From: Streptomyces sp. NRRL S-118
GTDB taxonomy: Bacteria; Actinomycetota; Actinomycetes; Streptomycetales; Streptomycetaceae
Direction of reading: 5' to 3'
NCBI RefSeq assembly: GCF_000716335.1
Contig: NZ_KL591027.1
Coordinates: 1-50,451, forward strand
DNA length: 50,451 nt
The notes beneath the pieces were generated by a model. The model did not search any database. It was not told the origin of the DNA and saw only the letters and a program-made list of their open reading frames with translations. Below, in pieces: positions 14,788 through 23,044 of the stretch (positions are counted from its first letter, which is position 1; each line of letters starts with the position of its first letter). The translations under genes and the position numbers were made by a program.

Positions 14788-15651
14788 TCAGCGGTCGAGC
14801 CCCTCGTCCCCACGGCGCGACTCCTCGTCGTCGGGCAGGTCGGCTTCGATCCGCTCCTTGCGGACCCGGCCCCGGACGGTCTCCTCGTCCGTCACCTCAC
14901 GGGTGTTCAGTCGTACCCGCTCCTGCGGTACGGCCTCGGTCTCCACGACGGGCCGCTCGGCGTGCAGCGTGACTTCGTGCTCGGACTCGGTGATCTCCGG
15001 TCCGGACAGCGCTGCGTCCCTGTTGGCCTCCGTGATGGGTTCGCGCTCGACCACGACCTCCTCGTGGCGCAGGGGCACGGTCTGCTGGACCTCCTCCGTC
15101 ACCACGTACTTGCGCAGCCTGGCCCGGCCTCGCTGTTCGCGCTCGACGCCGACGTGCATCTCCTCCTCGGAGCGGGTCATGGCGTCGTCGGCGGTGCGGC
15201 CCGTGCGAGCATCGAGTCCCCCTGCACGGCCCTCGCTGCCGGTGAGGTCGGCGTCCGCACGGCCGGCATCGGCCTGGTCGGCGTCGGCGCGGCCGCCGCC
15301 ACCCGTGTCCACGTACGCCGTCCCGCCCGCGTCCCAGCGGATGCCGTAGTAGTCGTACAGGCGCTGCTCCTCCTCGGCGGACAGGTGGCCACCTGCGTCG
15401 ACGTCGACGTTCGGGGCGTCCTTGACCTTGTTCTTGGGGTACGGGACCTCGATGTGGTCACCGATCAGGACGGCGTCGTGGATGGGGACGAAGGTCTCGC
15501 TGCTGCCGAACAGGCCCGTCTTGACGGTCGCCCAGTCGGGACGACCGGTCGTGTCGTCCAGGAAGACGTGCGAGGCGCTGCCGATCTTGTTGCCGTCGGC
15601 GTCGTACACCGGATGGTCGAGCACCGCGGGAATCTGTTCGCGGGTGATCAT
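14788..15651 (-). CDS. PRC-barrel and DUF2382 domain stress-type protein
   Basis: 287 residues. Residues 1-110 form a PRC-barrel (ITREQIPAVLDHPVYDADGN, ASHVFLDDTTGRPDWATVKTG, FVPIHDAVLIGDHIEVPY). A low-complexity linker rich in Gly/Ala/Asp follows (about 115-165; ADADQADAGRADAD). The C-terminus is a DUF2382 domain (RKYVVTEEVQQTVPLRHEEV, VVVEREPI, RVRLNTREVTDEETVRG). This architecture is common in actinobacterial and deinococcal proteins linked to general stress; the biochemical role is unknown. Cytosolic, monocistronic. Confidence 0.93.
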   Translation of the reverse strand: MITREQIPAVLDHPVYDADGNKIGSASHVFLDDTTGRPDWATVKTGLFGSSETFVPIHDAVLIGDHIEVPYPKNKVKDAPNVDVDAGGHLSAEEEQRLYDYYGIRWDAGGTAYVDTGGGGRADADQADAGRADADLTGSEGRAGGLDARTGRTADDAMTRSEEEMHVGVEREQRGRARLRKYVVTEEVQQTVPLRHEEVVVEREPITEANRDAALSGPEITESEHEVTLHAERPVVETEAVPQERVRLNTREVTDEETVRGRVRKERIEADLPDDEESRRGDEGLDR

Positions 15652-15814
15652 GGGTTTTCTCCTCCATGTCTGGTCTTCTCCGTCATTCGATCTCTCCCTG
15701 CCCGAGTGACCACCACTCCCCGGGTAGGAAACCTCCCTCCGTAGGCAAAATTGGACATATGTCGAGCTGGATCGTGTCGTTGCCGATGGCCGGTGTCTCC
15801 GGGGAGAGCCGTGG

Positions 15815-16783
15815 ATGAGGAGAGCCGTGGACTGGGAGAGCGTTGCCGACGAGCTCTACGGGTTGCGGCCCGATCGCTTCACCGCGGCCCGGAACGAGCG
15901 CGCCCTGGCGGCGCGCACAGCGGGTGACCAGGTTCTTGCCGCCCGGATCCGGGCCCTGCGCAGGCCGACGCTGGCCGCTTGGACGAGCAATCTCCTCGTA
16001 CGGGAACGGCCCGACGAGACCCGCGCCCTGGTGGCACTCGGCGAGGGGCTGCGGCAGGCGCACCACGAACTCGACGGGGAGCGGCTGCGCGAACTGAGCC
16101 GCCGCCGGCACGCCGTCGTCTCCGCGCTCGCACGCGAGGCGCGGCAGTTGGCGGCCGATGCGGGGCAACCGGTCGGCGAGGACGTACAGCACGAGGTGGA
16201 AGCCACGCTGCACGCGGTGCTCGCCGATCCTGGAGCGGCCGAGGAGTGGGCGGCCGGCCGGCTGACGAAGCCGCTGAGCGCTCCGGTCGGCTTCGACGCG
16301 GCCGCGACGGACGCGGCGGCGCACCGCCCGGCACGCCGGCCGGCCACCCCCGAGGAGGCAGCGAAGGCGCCGTCACGGTCTCCGGGGACGGGAACGGCGA
16401 GGAAGGCGGAGAAGGAGGACAAGGAGAAGCAGAGGCGGAGGGCGGAGGAGGAGGCGGCCGAGCAGCGGGCCCGCCGCGAACGGATCGAGCGGGCCCGGGA
16501 GGAGGCGGCCATGGCCCGGCGGGAGGCCGAGGAGCGGGCGGAGGAGCACCAGCGGGCGGAGGCGGAACGTCAGCGGGCCCAGGCGGACCTGCACGACGCC
16601 GAGCAGCGGGCAGCCGTCCTGGCGGAGGAGCTCCAGCGGGCCGAGGAACGCCGGCACACGGCCGCCGCGGAGGCCCGCGGGGCACGCGACCGCGCCCGCG
16701 TGGCCGACCGTTCGGCCCGCCACGCCCGGCACCGCGCCGAGGAAGCGGCCGAGCGCCTCGCCCGGGCGGCGGACGACCGGTGA
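15815..16783 (+). CDS. Coiled-coil protein, unknown function
   Basis: 322 residues from ATG 15815. Residues 1-150 are a folded helical region with WESVADELYGLRPDRFTAAR, RRPTLAAWTSNLLVRERPDE and RRRHAVVSALAREARQLA, a pattern I have seen in uncharacterised Streptomyces proteins of this length. From about residue 190 to the end it is a continuous charged coiled coil made of EERAEEHQRAEAERQRAQ-like heptads. No signal peptide or membrane segment. Neighbours are divergent or convergent, so there is no operon context. The third-position GC bias throughout this frame supports it over the overlapping frames. Confidence 0.85.
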   Translation: MRRAVDWESVADELYGLRPDRFTAARNERALAARTAGDQVLAARIRALRRPTLAAWTSNLLVRERPDETRALVALGEGLRQAHHELDGERLRELSRRRHAVVSALAREARQLAADAGQPVGEDVQHEVEATLHAVLADPGAAEEWAAGRLTKPLSAPVGFDAAATDAAAHRPARRPATPEEAAKAPSRSPGTGTARKAEKEDKEKQRRRAEEEAAEQRARRERIERAREEAAMARREAEERAEEHQRAEAERQRAQADLHDAEQRAAVLAEELQRAEERRHTAAAEARGARDRARVADRSARHARHRAEEAAERLARAADDR

Positions 16784-17148
16784 GCCTCCCCGTGGGGCCG
16801 GGGCGATGAGACCGATGCGTGGCTGGGGCGGCGGTCCGGTACGGGGCTCCGGGCGCCGCGCTCGGCGGTACGGGCGTACGACCCGGCGGGCAGTGGTTGC
16901 GCAGGAGGCGGCCCCGGAGGCGGTTGCCGGGAATGCGCGAGAGCCCCTCGGGGAGGTCGGCCGGCGTCGTGAGCAAGCAGTCGGGCAGGCGAGCTCGTCG
17001 ACCGGAAGGATCTGTTCCCCGATGCCCCTGGCAGCGCTCGCCTCCGCTCGCCGGGCGCGGCCTCACCCACCCGGCCTCACCCACCGGCGTGCGCCCATGA
17101 CGGCGTCCTCGGCAGGTCGCCCCGTCCGTCGTCCCGTCCCTCGCCCCG
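16784..17148. other. Intergenic region between convergent genes
   Basis: These 365 bases lie between the stops of a plus-strand and a minus-strand gene. I see no gene. There is a short direct repeat GGCCTCACCCAC near 17060-17085 and a pyrimidine-rich stretch around 17115-17150, but no clear terminator hairpin. Confidence 0.5.
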
Positions 17149-18807
17149 TCAGCGGCGGCCCCGGCTCGCCAGTGCGCTCTGGGCGCGGGACAGCGCACGG
17201 CGTACCGGGCGCGTGCTGTGCAGGGCGGCGCGCGCGGCGTTCGCGCCGGGGGCACCGTGCACGCCCCCGCCCGGGTGCGCGCCCGAGGAGGCCAGGTACA
17301 GGCCCTCGACAGGGGTCTCGGGGCGGCCGGTGCCGGGGACCGGGCGGAAGAGCAGCTGTTGGTGGACGGCGGTGGTACCGCCGTTGATGGCGCCGTCGCG
17401 CAGGTTGGCGTCCAGGGATTCGAGGGTCGGAGGGGCGAGGAGGCGCCGGGCGCGCACCCGGTCGCGGAACCCGGGGGCGAAGCGTTCGACCTGCGCCTCG
17501 ACGCGGTCAGCCATCGCCTCCTGCTCGCGCAGGTCCCAGGTGCCCGTGATCCCGCCGTCGCCGGCGTCGCCCCGTACGCGGTGCGGGACATGGGTGTAGG
17601 CCCAGGCCGATTCGGTGCCGGAGGGCGACCGGGACGGGTCTGCGGTCGTCATCTGGCCGAGGAGGAGGAAGGGCCGGTCGGGAACGTGGTGCATGGCCAG
17701 CTGGGCCGTGAAGCGGGTGAGCTCGTCCATGCCGTCGGCCAGGTGCACGGTGCCCGCGGTGGCGGCCTGTTCGGCCGTCCACGGCACGGGCCCGGACAGG
17801 GCCCAGTCGATCTTGAAGGTGGCCCAGTCCCACTCGAACCGGCGCAGGTCGTCCAGCAGGCGCGGGGGCAGGTGCTCGGGGGCGACGAGGTCGCCGTACA
17901 ACGCGGGTACGGCCACGTCGGCGAGCACCGCGCGACCGGCGGGCACGGTCTCGCCGGATGCGCTGCGGACCGCCACCGCGCGGCCGCCGCGGACGACCAC
18001 CTCGGTCACCCGCTCCCCGCAGCGCACCACACCGCCGCGCCGCTCCAGGCGGCGTACGAGGGCGGCGGTGAGGGCCCCGGCACCGCCGACCGGGACGGGA
18101 TACCCGACGGTCTGGCCCAGCATGGACATCAGCCAGCCGAACGCCCCGCTGCCGGCCGCCTCGGGCGCCAGGTCGGCGTGCAGGGCGTTGCCGGCCAGCA
18201 GCAGCCGGCCGCCGTCGCCGAGGAACTCCTCCTCGCCGAGCCTGCGCACGGGCAGCAGCAGGGTGCGGGCCAGACGCAGGCCCCCGGCGGTGCGCAGCCG
18301 GGCGAACAGCCGCACTGTGGCGCGCACGGGCGGGAACGGGGTGAACAGGGCCCGCAGGACGTCCTCGCCGATGCCGTCCCATATGTCGCACAGGTTGTCC
18401 CAGGCGAGACCGTCACCGGGGGCGAAGTGTTCGAGTCCCGCCGCCGTGGCCGCGCGGTCGCGCGCCAGGACGGAGCAGCGGCCGTCGGTGAGGGGGTGGG
18501 CCAGCACACTGGGTGCGTGGCTCCAGCGCAGTCCCTCCTCGTGGAGGTTCAGGCGGGAGATGACGGGCGAGGCCAGGGCCAGCGGGTAGAAGGCGCTGAA
18601 GATGTCGCTGACGTAGTCCTCGTGGACGCCCCGGTCACTGCGGACCGCGCCCCCGGGCTCTTCATTGGCCTCGAGGACCTCGACGCTCCAGCCGGCGTCG
18701 GCCAGGACGTTGGCGGCGACGAGTCCGTTGGGGCCCGCGCCGATGACGACCGCGTCGGGTGCCTCCGTCTCCAGTCCGGTGGGCTGCGGGGACGGTGTGC
18801 GGGACAT
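17149..18807 (-). CDS. FAD-dependent phytoene-desaturase-like oxidoreductase
   Basis: 552 residues from ATG 18807, which has GGAG 6 nt upstream; an alternative ATG at 18813 abuts the site. The dinucleotide fold VVIGAGPNGLVAANVLADAG followed by EVLEANEEPGGA marks the NAD(P)/FAD amine-oxidase and phytoene-desaturase superfamily (CrtI/COG1233 group). The C-terminus GLYLASSGAHPGGGVHGAPG is the matching FAD-contact motif. The gene begins 11 nt after the stop of the SRPBCC gene, so they are co-transcribed. No carotenoid synthase is adjacent, and the substrate is unknown; a lipid or isoprenoid is possible. Confidence 0.92.
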   Translation of the reverse strand: MSRTPSPQPTGLETEAPDAVVIGAGPNGLVAANVLADAGWSVEVLEANEEPGGAVRSDRGVHEDYVSDIFSAFYPLALASPVISRLNLHEEGLRWSHAPSVLAHPLTDGRCSVLARDRAATAAGLEHFAPGDGLAWDNLCDIWDGIGEDVLRALFTPFPPVRATVRLFARLRTAGGLRLARTLLLPVRRLGEEEFLGDGGRLLLAGNALHADLAPEAAGSGAFGWLMSMLGQTVGYPVPVGGAGALTAALVRRLERRGGVVRCGERVTEVVVRGGRAVAVRSASGETVPAGRAVLADVAVPALYGDLVAPEHLPPRLLDDLRRFEWDWATFKIDWALSGPVPWTAEQAATAGTVHLADGMDELTRFTAQLAMHHVPDRPFLLLGQMTTADPSRSPSGTESAWAYTHVPHRVRGDAGDGGITGTWDLREQEAMADRVEAQVERFAPGFRDRVRARRLLAPPTLESLDANLRDGAINGGTTAVHQQLLFRPVPGTGRPETPVEGLYLASSGAHPGGGVHGAPGANAARAALHSTRPVRRALSRAQSALASRGRR

Positions 18808-18818
18808 CGGCATCTCCG

Positions 18819-19328
18819 TCAGGGCGTGCCGGGGGCGGGGGTGGCGGTGCCCTGACCGCCGGTGGCGGGCCGGCCGGAGGGCTCCCCTGCCGACCCGGTC
18901 CCGTTCTCGACCAGGTCGGCGAGGCGGCCCAGCATGGCGCGGTGGCGCAGCTGCAGCAGGGCGTCGAGCAGCGCGTTGTGCAGGAGGCCCCCGGGTCCGC
19001 GCAGCGGGTGCTCGTCGACGATCAGGAGCGTTTCGTCGCCCCAGGGCCGGAGCTCGATGGCGATCCGTGCGGTCCCGAGGGCGCCGCTGCGGGCTTCGAG
19101 CTCCAGTCGGCGAAGCGGCTCGCAGAGGCGTACGACGGTGTCGCCCTCGGCGGAGTACGGGCCGACGCGCACGGTGTACGCGATGGCGGAGCCGACGTCC
19201 GGCCAGCCGTCGTCCTTCGGACGGGACGAGTCGGTGCCGACCACCCAGTCGGCGTAGCGGGACCCGTCCGCGAGGACGGCCCACACCGCCTCGGGCGGCC
19301 TCCTGATCAACTGGTGCCGCACAGCCAT
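18819..19328 (-). CDS. SRPBCC (START/Bet v1-like) family protein
   Basis: 169 residues with GGAGG 4 nt before ATG 19328. The start MAVRHQLIRRPPEAVWAVLADGSRYADWV and the later IELRPWGDETLLIVDEHPLRGPGG are typical of the SRPBCC hydrophobic-cavity fold, used to bind lipids or polyketide-like ligands. The last 30 residues are disordered (Gly/Pro/Thr). It sits 11 nt before the FAD oxidoreductase, so it could present or stabilise that enzyme's hydrophobic substrate. That link is an inference. Confidence 0.9.
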   Translation of the reverse strand: MAVRHQLIRRPPEAVWAVLADGSRYADWVVGTDSSRPKDDGWPDVGSAIAYTVRVGPYSAEGDTVVRLCEPLRRLELEARSGALGTARIAIELRPWGDETLLIVDEHPLRGPGGLLHNALLDALLQLRHRAMLGRLADLVENGTGSAGEPSGRPATGGQGTATPAPGTP

Positions 19329-19419
19329 GGTGCCTCCCTGCGTCCGACGGACGGAACGAGCGGCGGGTACCCGCCTTTCGCCTCCACGAACGCGGAGGTC
19401 CCGCGCCGGGCCGTGTCCC

Positions 19420-20085
19420 CTAGGCGGCGAGGGCGAGCGTGTCCCAGAACATCAGCTCGTACGTCTGGAGCAGCCGGCCGTAGCCGTACGCGGCCGGGAG
19501 GGAGATGCGGTCGCGGCCCTCCTGTACGGCCGCGAGCGCCTGGGCGCGCAGGGCCGGCGCCGGTAGAGCGAAGAAGTCGAAGAAGCCGCACGCCTCGTCG
19601 GTGAAGCCGTACGAGGTACGCAGCGCCTCGGCGATCGTGGCGCAGTAACCGCCCCAGGCGGCGAAGTTCGCCGACAGGGCGAGGACCACGTCGGCCGGTT
19701 CGCCATTGAGGGCGAGCCACGCGACGTACGCGGGGTAGGCCTGGCAGCCGGCCTTCGGTTCGTACGCCCCTGCCGCCTGCTCGTCGAGTCCGCAGCCGGT
19801 CAGCAGCGCGCCGAGACGGTCCAGGGCGAGGGTCTCCCCCTCCGCGAGGGTCTCGAAGAACTCGGCGCACCGGGGCTGTCCGACGGCGCGCCGCGCCAGG
19901 TGCAGGAAGGAGCGGCGGTCGGCGGCGACGACGTGGTGCTGCTCCAGGGCGAGCGTGCCGATCACGGCCCGGCCGGCGGTGCCCGCGGCGACGGCCGGCA
20001 CGAAGCGGTTGGCGTCCTGCTCCGGGGCGAGCGCCTCGGCGATGCTGTCCAGGACGTCCCCGGCCTGCTGCTCGGTCATGGCCAC
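19420..20085 (-). CDS. TenA/thiaminase-2-like protein
   Basis: 221 residues from GTG 20085, with GGAG 5 nt upstream (an ATG two codons later is spaced worse). All-helical TenA-type sequence: FVPAVAAGTAGRAVIGTLALEQHHVVAADRRSFLHLA, FFETLAEGE, YPAYVAWLALNGEPADVVLALSANFAAWGGYC and FFDFFA. Classical TenA hydrolyses aminopyrimidines for thiamine salvage, but many Streptomyces members of this type lack thiamine context and their substrate is unknown. It precedes the SRPBCC and FAD genes by 91 nt on the same strand and may be part of that operon. Confidence 0.85.
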   Translation of the reverse strand: MAMTEQQAGDVLDSIAEALAPEQDANRFVPAVAAGTAGRAVIGTLALEQHHVVAADRRSFLHLARRAVGQPRCAEFFETLAEGETLALDRLGALLTGCGLDEQAAGAYEPKAGCQAYPAYVAWLALNGEPADVVLALSANFAAWGGYCATIAEALRTSYGFTDEACGFFDFFALPAPALRAQALAAVQEGRDRISLPAAYGYGRLLQTYELMFWDTLALAA

Positions 20086-20100
20086 ATTCGCTCCTTCGGC

Positions 20101-20151
20101 TCGGTCGGTCCGGTTCGATTCGGTCGGTCCGGTTCGGTTCGGTCCGGTTCG
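20101..20151. repeat. Degenerate tandem repeat of CGGTCCGGTTCG
   Basis: Three consecutive units of 15-18 bp built around CGGTCCGGTTCG lie directly in front of the TenA-like gene, starting about 16 nt upstream of its GTG. The rest of the 345-base gap (20152-20430) holds a purine-rich tract at about 20340-20400 and no gene. The repeats fall in the leader or promoter of the TenA transcript. Confidence 0.8.
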
Positions 20152-20430
20152 CCCGCGCCGGCCGGCCGGGGCGGCTCGGCTCGGGCGGCCCGTACTCCAC
20201 CGGGCTCACGCGGGATCCCCACCCGCTCGGCGCCGCTCCGAGCGGGCCTTGAGCCCGGGGCCCGCGCCCGTGGCGCCCCGGATCCCACCGGTGCCAGCGT
20301 CGCACGGCACGGGCCCCTCCGGCACTGCGCCGCGGCACTCAGGAGGCCCAGGAGGCCGGAAGAGGCTCGAGGAGACGAAGGGGACGCAGGGGACTGGGGG
20401 GCCACTCACGCGGGAGCAGCGCGGGGCCGC

Positions 20431-21210
20431 TCAGGGGCGGTAGACGGTGCCGGGCTCGGCCTTGGCCGGGGCCATCAGCTGCGGCACGGTGACGAACGTG
20501 AAGCCCCGCTTCTTCAGCTCCTTGATGATGCCCGGCACGGCAGGGACGGTGCCGTCGTAGATGTCGTGCAGCAGGATGATGCCGTCCTTGTCCGCGCCGT
20601 CGAGGGTCCGCTCGCGGATGAGGTCGGAGTCGGTCGTCGAGTAGTCCTTGGCGGTGACGCTCCACAGCACCTGCGCCAGGCCGAGCTCACGGCTGATCTC
20701 CGAGACAGTGTCGTCGGTACGGCCCTGCGGCGGGCGCATCAGCGTGGGCTTGCGGCCGGTGATCTTCGCTATGGCGTCCTGCGTGCGGGAGAGCTCCTGG
20801 CGTATCTCGTCGGGCTCGATGTCGGTGAGCACCTGGTGGGTCCACGTGTGGTTGGCCACTTCGTGGCCCTCGGCGGCGATGCGCCGCACGACGTCGGGGT
20901 GGCGCACCACGTGGTTCTTGCCGAGCAGGAAGAAGGTCGCGGGGACCCGCTCCTCCTTGAGGATGTCGAGCAGCCGGGGCGTGTCCTTGCCTGGACCGGC
21001 ATCGAACGTCAGGGCTATGCACTTGACCCGGCGGCAGTCGACGGGCCCCGCCTCCCCCTTGGCGTCGTCCCGCACTCCGGCGGGCGCCACCGTGTCGACG
21101 GAGCAGCCGGCCAGCGACAGGATCAGCGATGCCGCCGCCAGGAGGGAGGCGGCGGTGACGCCGAGGGAGCGGCGTCCGGTGCGCTGGGCGGACTTCTTCC
21201 CGAAGGGCAT
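20431..21210 (-). CDS. NodB-type polysaccharide deacetylase lipoprotein
   Basis: 259 residues, GAGGG 7 nt before ATG 21210. Signal peptide with lipobox LAGC (Cys36), so a surface lipoprotein. NodB motifs: ALTFDAGPG (TFDAG at 68-72), HTWTH (121-125), LMRPPQGR and IILLHD. The usual second Asp of TFDDG, a metal ligand, is Ala here; the first Asp (catalytic base) and both His ligands remain. Likely substrates are N-acetylated cell-wall glycans such as peptidoglycan. It is a separate transcription unit from the exopolysaccharide operon, with an operator-like dyad upstream. Confidence 0.93.
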   Translation of the reverse strand: MPFGKKSAQRTGRRSLGVTAASLLAAASLILSLAGCSVDTVAPAGVRDDAKGEAGPVDCRRVKCIALTFDAGPGKDTPRLLDILKEERVPATFFLLGKNHVVRHPDVVRRIAAEGHEVANHTWTHQVLTDIEPDEIRQELSRTQDAIAKITGRKPTLMRPPQGRTDDTVSEISRELGLAQVLWSVTAKDYSTTDSDLIRERTLDGADKDGIILLHDIYDGTVPAVPGIIKELKKRGFTFVTVPQLMAPAKAEPGTVYRP

Positions 21211-21250
21211 GGCTTTCCCTCTTTCTCGTACACGTCCTTACCGGCCGGTA

Positions 21251-21285
21251 CTCTACACAGGGTGTATACACGGAGTGCATAGAGG
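21251..21285 (-). promoter_or_regulatory. Operator-like dyad upstream of the deacetylase lipoprotein gene
   Basis: A perfect 10-bp palindrome GTGTATACAC (21262-21271) is nested in a longer imperfect dyad, CTCTACAC on the left and GTGCATAGAG on the right. It lies 41-75 nt upstream of ATG 21210, where the promoter must be. AT-rich centre and spacing look like a TetR- or GntR-family site. Confidence 0.5.
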
Positions 21286-21389
21286 GGGGCCATCGTGGGC
21301 CGAGCGTCACGGGAGGAGGCAGCGAATCCTCGCGCCCCAGCACTGCGCCAGTGCGGCCATGCGGCAATGTCGCCTCAGCGACATGAAGG

Positions 21390-21419
21390 AGGGCGGCCCC
21401 GGTGGATCGGGACCGCCCT
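21390..21419 (-). terminator. Terminator after the 128-residue protein gene
   Basis: AGGGCGG (21390-21396) pairs with CCGCCCT (21413-21419), extended inward by four more pairs past one mismatch, with a 6-nt loop. It is 42 nt past the minus-strand stop at 21461. A second perfect hairpin, ATGTCGC-CTCA-GCGACAT (21367-21384), follows immediately. Confidence 0.65.
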
Positions 21420-21460
21420 GGTGGGGCACGTCGGCGGGCCGGGCCCGGCCCGGGGCCGGC

Positions 21461-21847
21461 TCAGCGCGGGGCCAGCAGGAGGCGCAGCTCCCTCTCGTGC
21501 TCGCCCGGGACCGACTCGGACGTCCGCACCTCGAAGAGCCGGCCGAGTTCCTTCTCGACCTCTTCGACGGCGTGGTGGTCGCCCGTCAGCACCGCGGCGA
21601 CGGGCGTCGTCAGGCGCGGCGGACCGGGCAGGTCCCCGCCCGAGCGTGCGGAGCTGTCGAACGTCGCCATCCAGACGGTCGGCTCGTGGTCGTGGCGCTG
21701 CTCCGGCCCGGAGGCAGGCAGGTCACAGCCCACGAAGACATGGTCGAGCGTGTCGAAGACGATCCGTGCGTCCTCGCGGCCGCAATCGCTCAGCTGGACG
21801 GTGACGTCACAGTCCGAAGGGTGGTTGTTCGTTGCCTTCTTCTCCAC
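21461..21847 (-). CDS. Conserved-looking small protein, unknown
   Basis: 128 residues from GTG 21847, with AAGGAG and GGAG sites just upstream; upstream extension in frame has no coding character. Sequence begins MEKKATNNHPSDCDVTVQLSDCGREDARIVF and contains DHVFVGCDLPAS, EPTVWMATFDSS and VAAVLTGDHHAVEEVEKELG. No signal peptide or membrane helix; compact alpha/beta composition. I do not recognise the family. It stands opposite the next gene, with 161 nt between the divergent starts and a strong double hairpin downstream. Confidence 0.7.
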   Translation of the reverse strand: MEKKATNNHPSDCDVTVQLSDCGREDARIVFDTLDHVFVGCDLPASGPEQRHDHEPTVWMATFDSSARSGGDLPGPPRLTTPVAAVLTGDHHAVEEVEKELGRLFEVRTSESVPGEHERELRLLLAPR

Positions 21848-22008
21848 GTCGCTCCACTCCTTGGTCCGTGGGGGTACCCGTTCAGCGTCGTACAGGCACG
21901 CATACCTCGCCTCCGGAGGTCCAATCACGATCCGGGGCGGCGCGTTTGCGGAGGGATGCCCCTGGTACGAGGGTGAGGACAAGCAACGGGGGACCGTGAG
22001 GAGGAGCA

Positions 22009-22338
22009 ATGCCCGCAGGATCCAGCCCGAAGCGTGAACGGCAGTACGAGCACATCAAGGAGAGCGCCAAGAAGCGCGGCACGAGCGAGAAGCGGGCCGA
22101 GGAGATGGCCGCCCGCACCGTGAACAAGGAGCGGGCACGCTCCGGCGAGTCCAAGACCGCGAGCAAGACGTCCAAGCAGGACATGTCGTCCTCGAAGCGT
22201 GGCGGTCAGCGCTCGGGCTCCAGTGGGGGACCCAAGGGCCCCACGTACGACCAGCTGTACGAGGAGGCCAAGCGCAAGGGCGTCCACGGTCGGTCGAACA
22301 TGAACAAGGAGCAGCTCCAGCGCGAGCTCGGCAAGTGA
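22009..22338 (+). CDS. Small basic protein with a C-terminal Rho_N/SAP-like motif
   Basis: 109 residues, GGAGGAGCA just before ATG 22009. Highly charged: residues 1-70 are Lys/Arg/Ser/Glu rich (KRERQYEHIKESAKKRG, SEKRAEEMAARTVNKERARSG). The last 35 residues, PTYDQLYEEAKRKGVHGRSN followed by MNKEQLQRELGK, match the small helical nucleic-acid-binding element at the N-terminus of Rho and related proteins. Homologues are often labelled plasmid stabilisation proteins without evidence. Probably a DNA- or RNA-binding cytosolic protein; role unknown. Confidence 0.88.
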   Translation: MPAGSSPKRERQYEHIKESAKKRGTSEKRAEEMAARTVNKERARSGESKTASKTSKQDMSSSKRGGQRSGSSGGPKGPTYDQLYEEAKRKGVHGRSNMNKEQLQRELGK

Positions 22339-22372
22339 CCCCTGGGGCGCTCCGGCCCGTCACGAGAGCCGG

Positions 22373-23044
22373 TCACGAGGTGGTGCCGCGCAGCGGACCG
22401 TCATCCAGGTGCGCCAGCAGGTCGGCGGGGTCGTCGTGGATGACGGCGGCCCCCGCCTCCGTCAGGTCGGCGCGGGGGATGCCGCCGCAGAGCAGTCCCA
22501 CGCACGTGACGCCCGCGCGCGTGCCGGCCTGCATGTCCCAGACCGTGTCGCCCACGAAGACCGAGTCCCCGGCGCGCGCTCCCGCCAGCTCCAGTGCCTG
22601 GCGGACCGGATCGGGAGCCGGTTTGCCCTGCGCGACGTCATCGGCGCTCGCGGTGGCGCTGATCGCGTCGTCCGCGTCGATGGCCCTGCGCAGCGCGGAC
22701 AGTTCCCCTCCCCCGGCCGACGTGGCCAGGACGACCGTCCAGCCGCCGGCCGCCAGGGTCCTCAGCAGGCGCCCGGCGTCATGGAACGCGGGCAGCCGGT
22801 CGAAGTACGTCCCGTAAAGGGTCTTGTGGGCGTTGCTGAGCGCGTCGTCCTGCCCCTTGTCCCGGTCCTCGCCGAGGAGGCGGGCGATCAGATCGTGTCC
22901 GCCGAGCCCGATGGAGCGGTGGATGGCGTGCATCGGGACATCGTGACCGGCCTGCCGGAACGCCTCCCACCACGCGGTGACGTGGAGGTGATTGGTGTCG
23001 GCGAGGGTGCCGTCCACATCGAAGACCGCAGCCCGGGTCGTCAT
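22373..23044 (-). CDS. HAD-superfamily phosphatase
   Basis: 223 residues from ATG 23044 (GGAG 9 nt upstream); a long open frame continues upstream but is low-complexity and not coding. HAD motifs in order: AVFDVDGTLADTN (nucleophile Asp in DxD), LATSAGG (motif II), the lysine in QGKPAPDP (motif III) and FVGDTVWDMQAG (motif IV). The helical cap between residues 15 and 85 makes it a C1-type phosphatase of the phosphoglycolate or beta-phosphoglucomutase group. The substrate is not predictable. Convergent with the small basic protein gene, 34 nt between stops. Confidence 0.92.
   Translation of the reverse strand: MTTRAAVFDVDGTLADTNHLHVTAWWEAFRQAGHDVPMHAIHRSIGLGGHDLIARLLGEDRDKGQDDALSNAHKTLYGTYFDRLPAFHDAGRLLRTLAAGGWTVVLATSAGGGELSALRRAIDADDAISATASADDVAQGKPAPDPVRQALELAGARAGDSVFVGDTVWDMQAGTRAGVTCVGLLCGGIPRADLTEAGAAVIHDDPADLLAHLDDGPLRGTTS

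Noticed and set aside
20101..20151. CRISPR-like repeats
   Set aside because: Units are contiguous with no spacers and only three copies; a simple tandem repeat.
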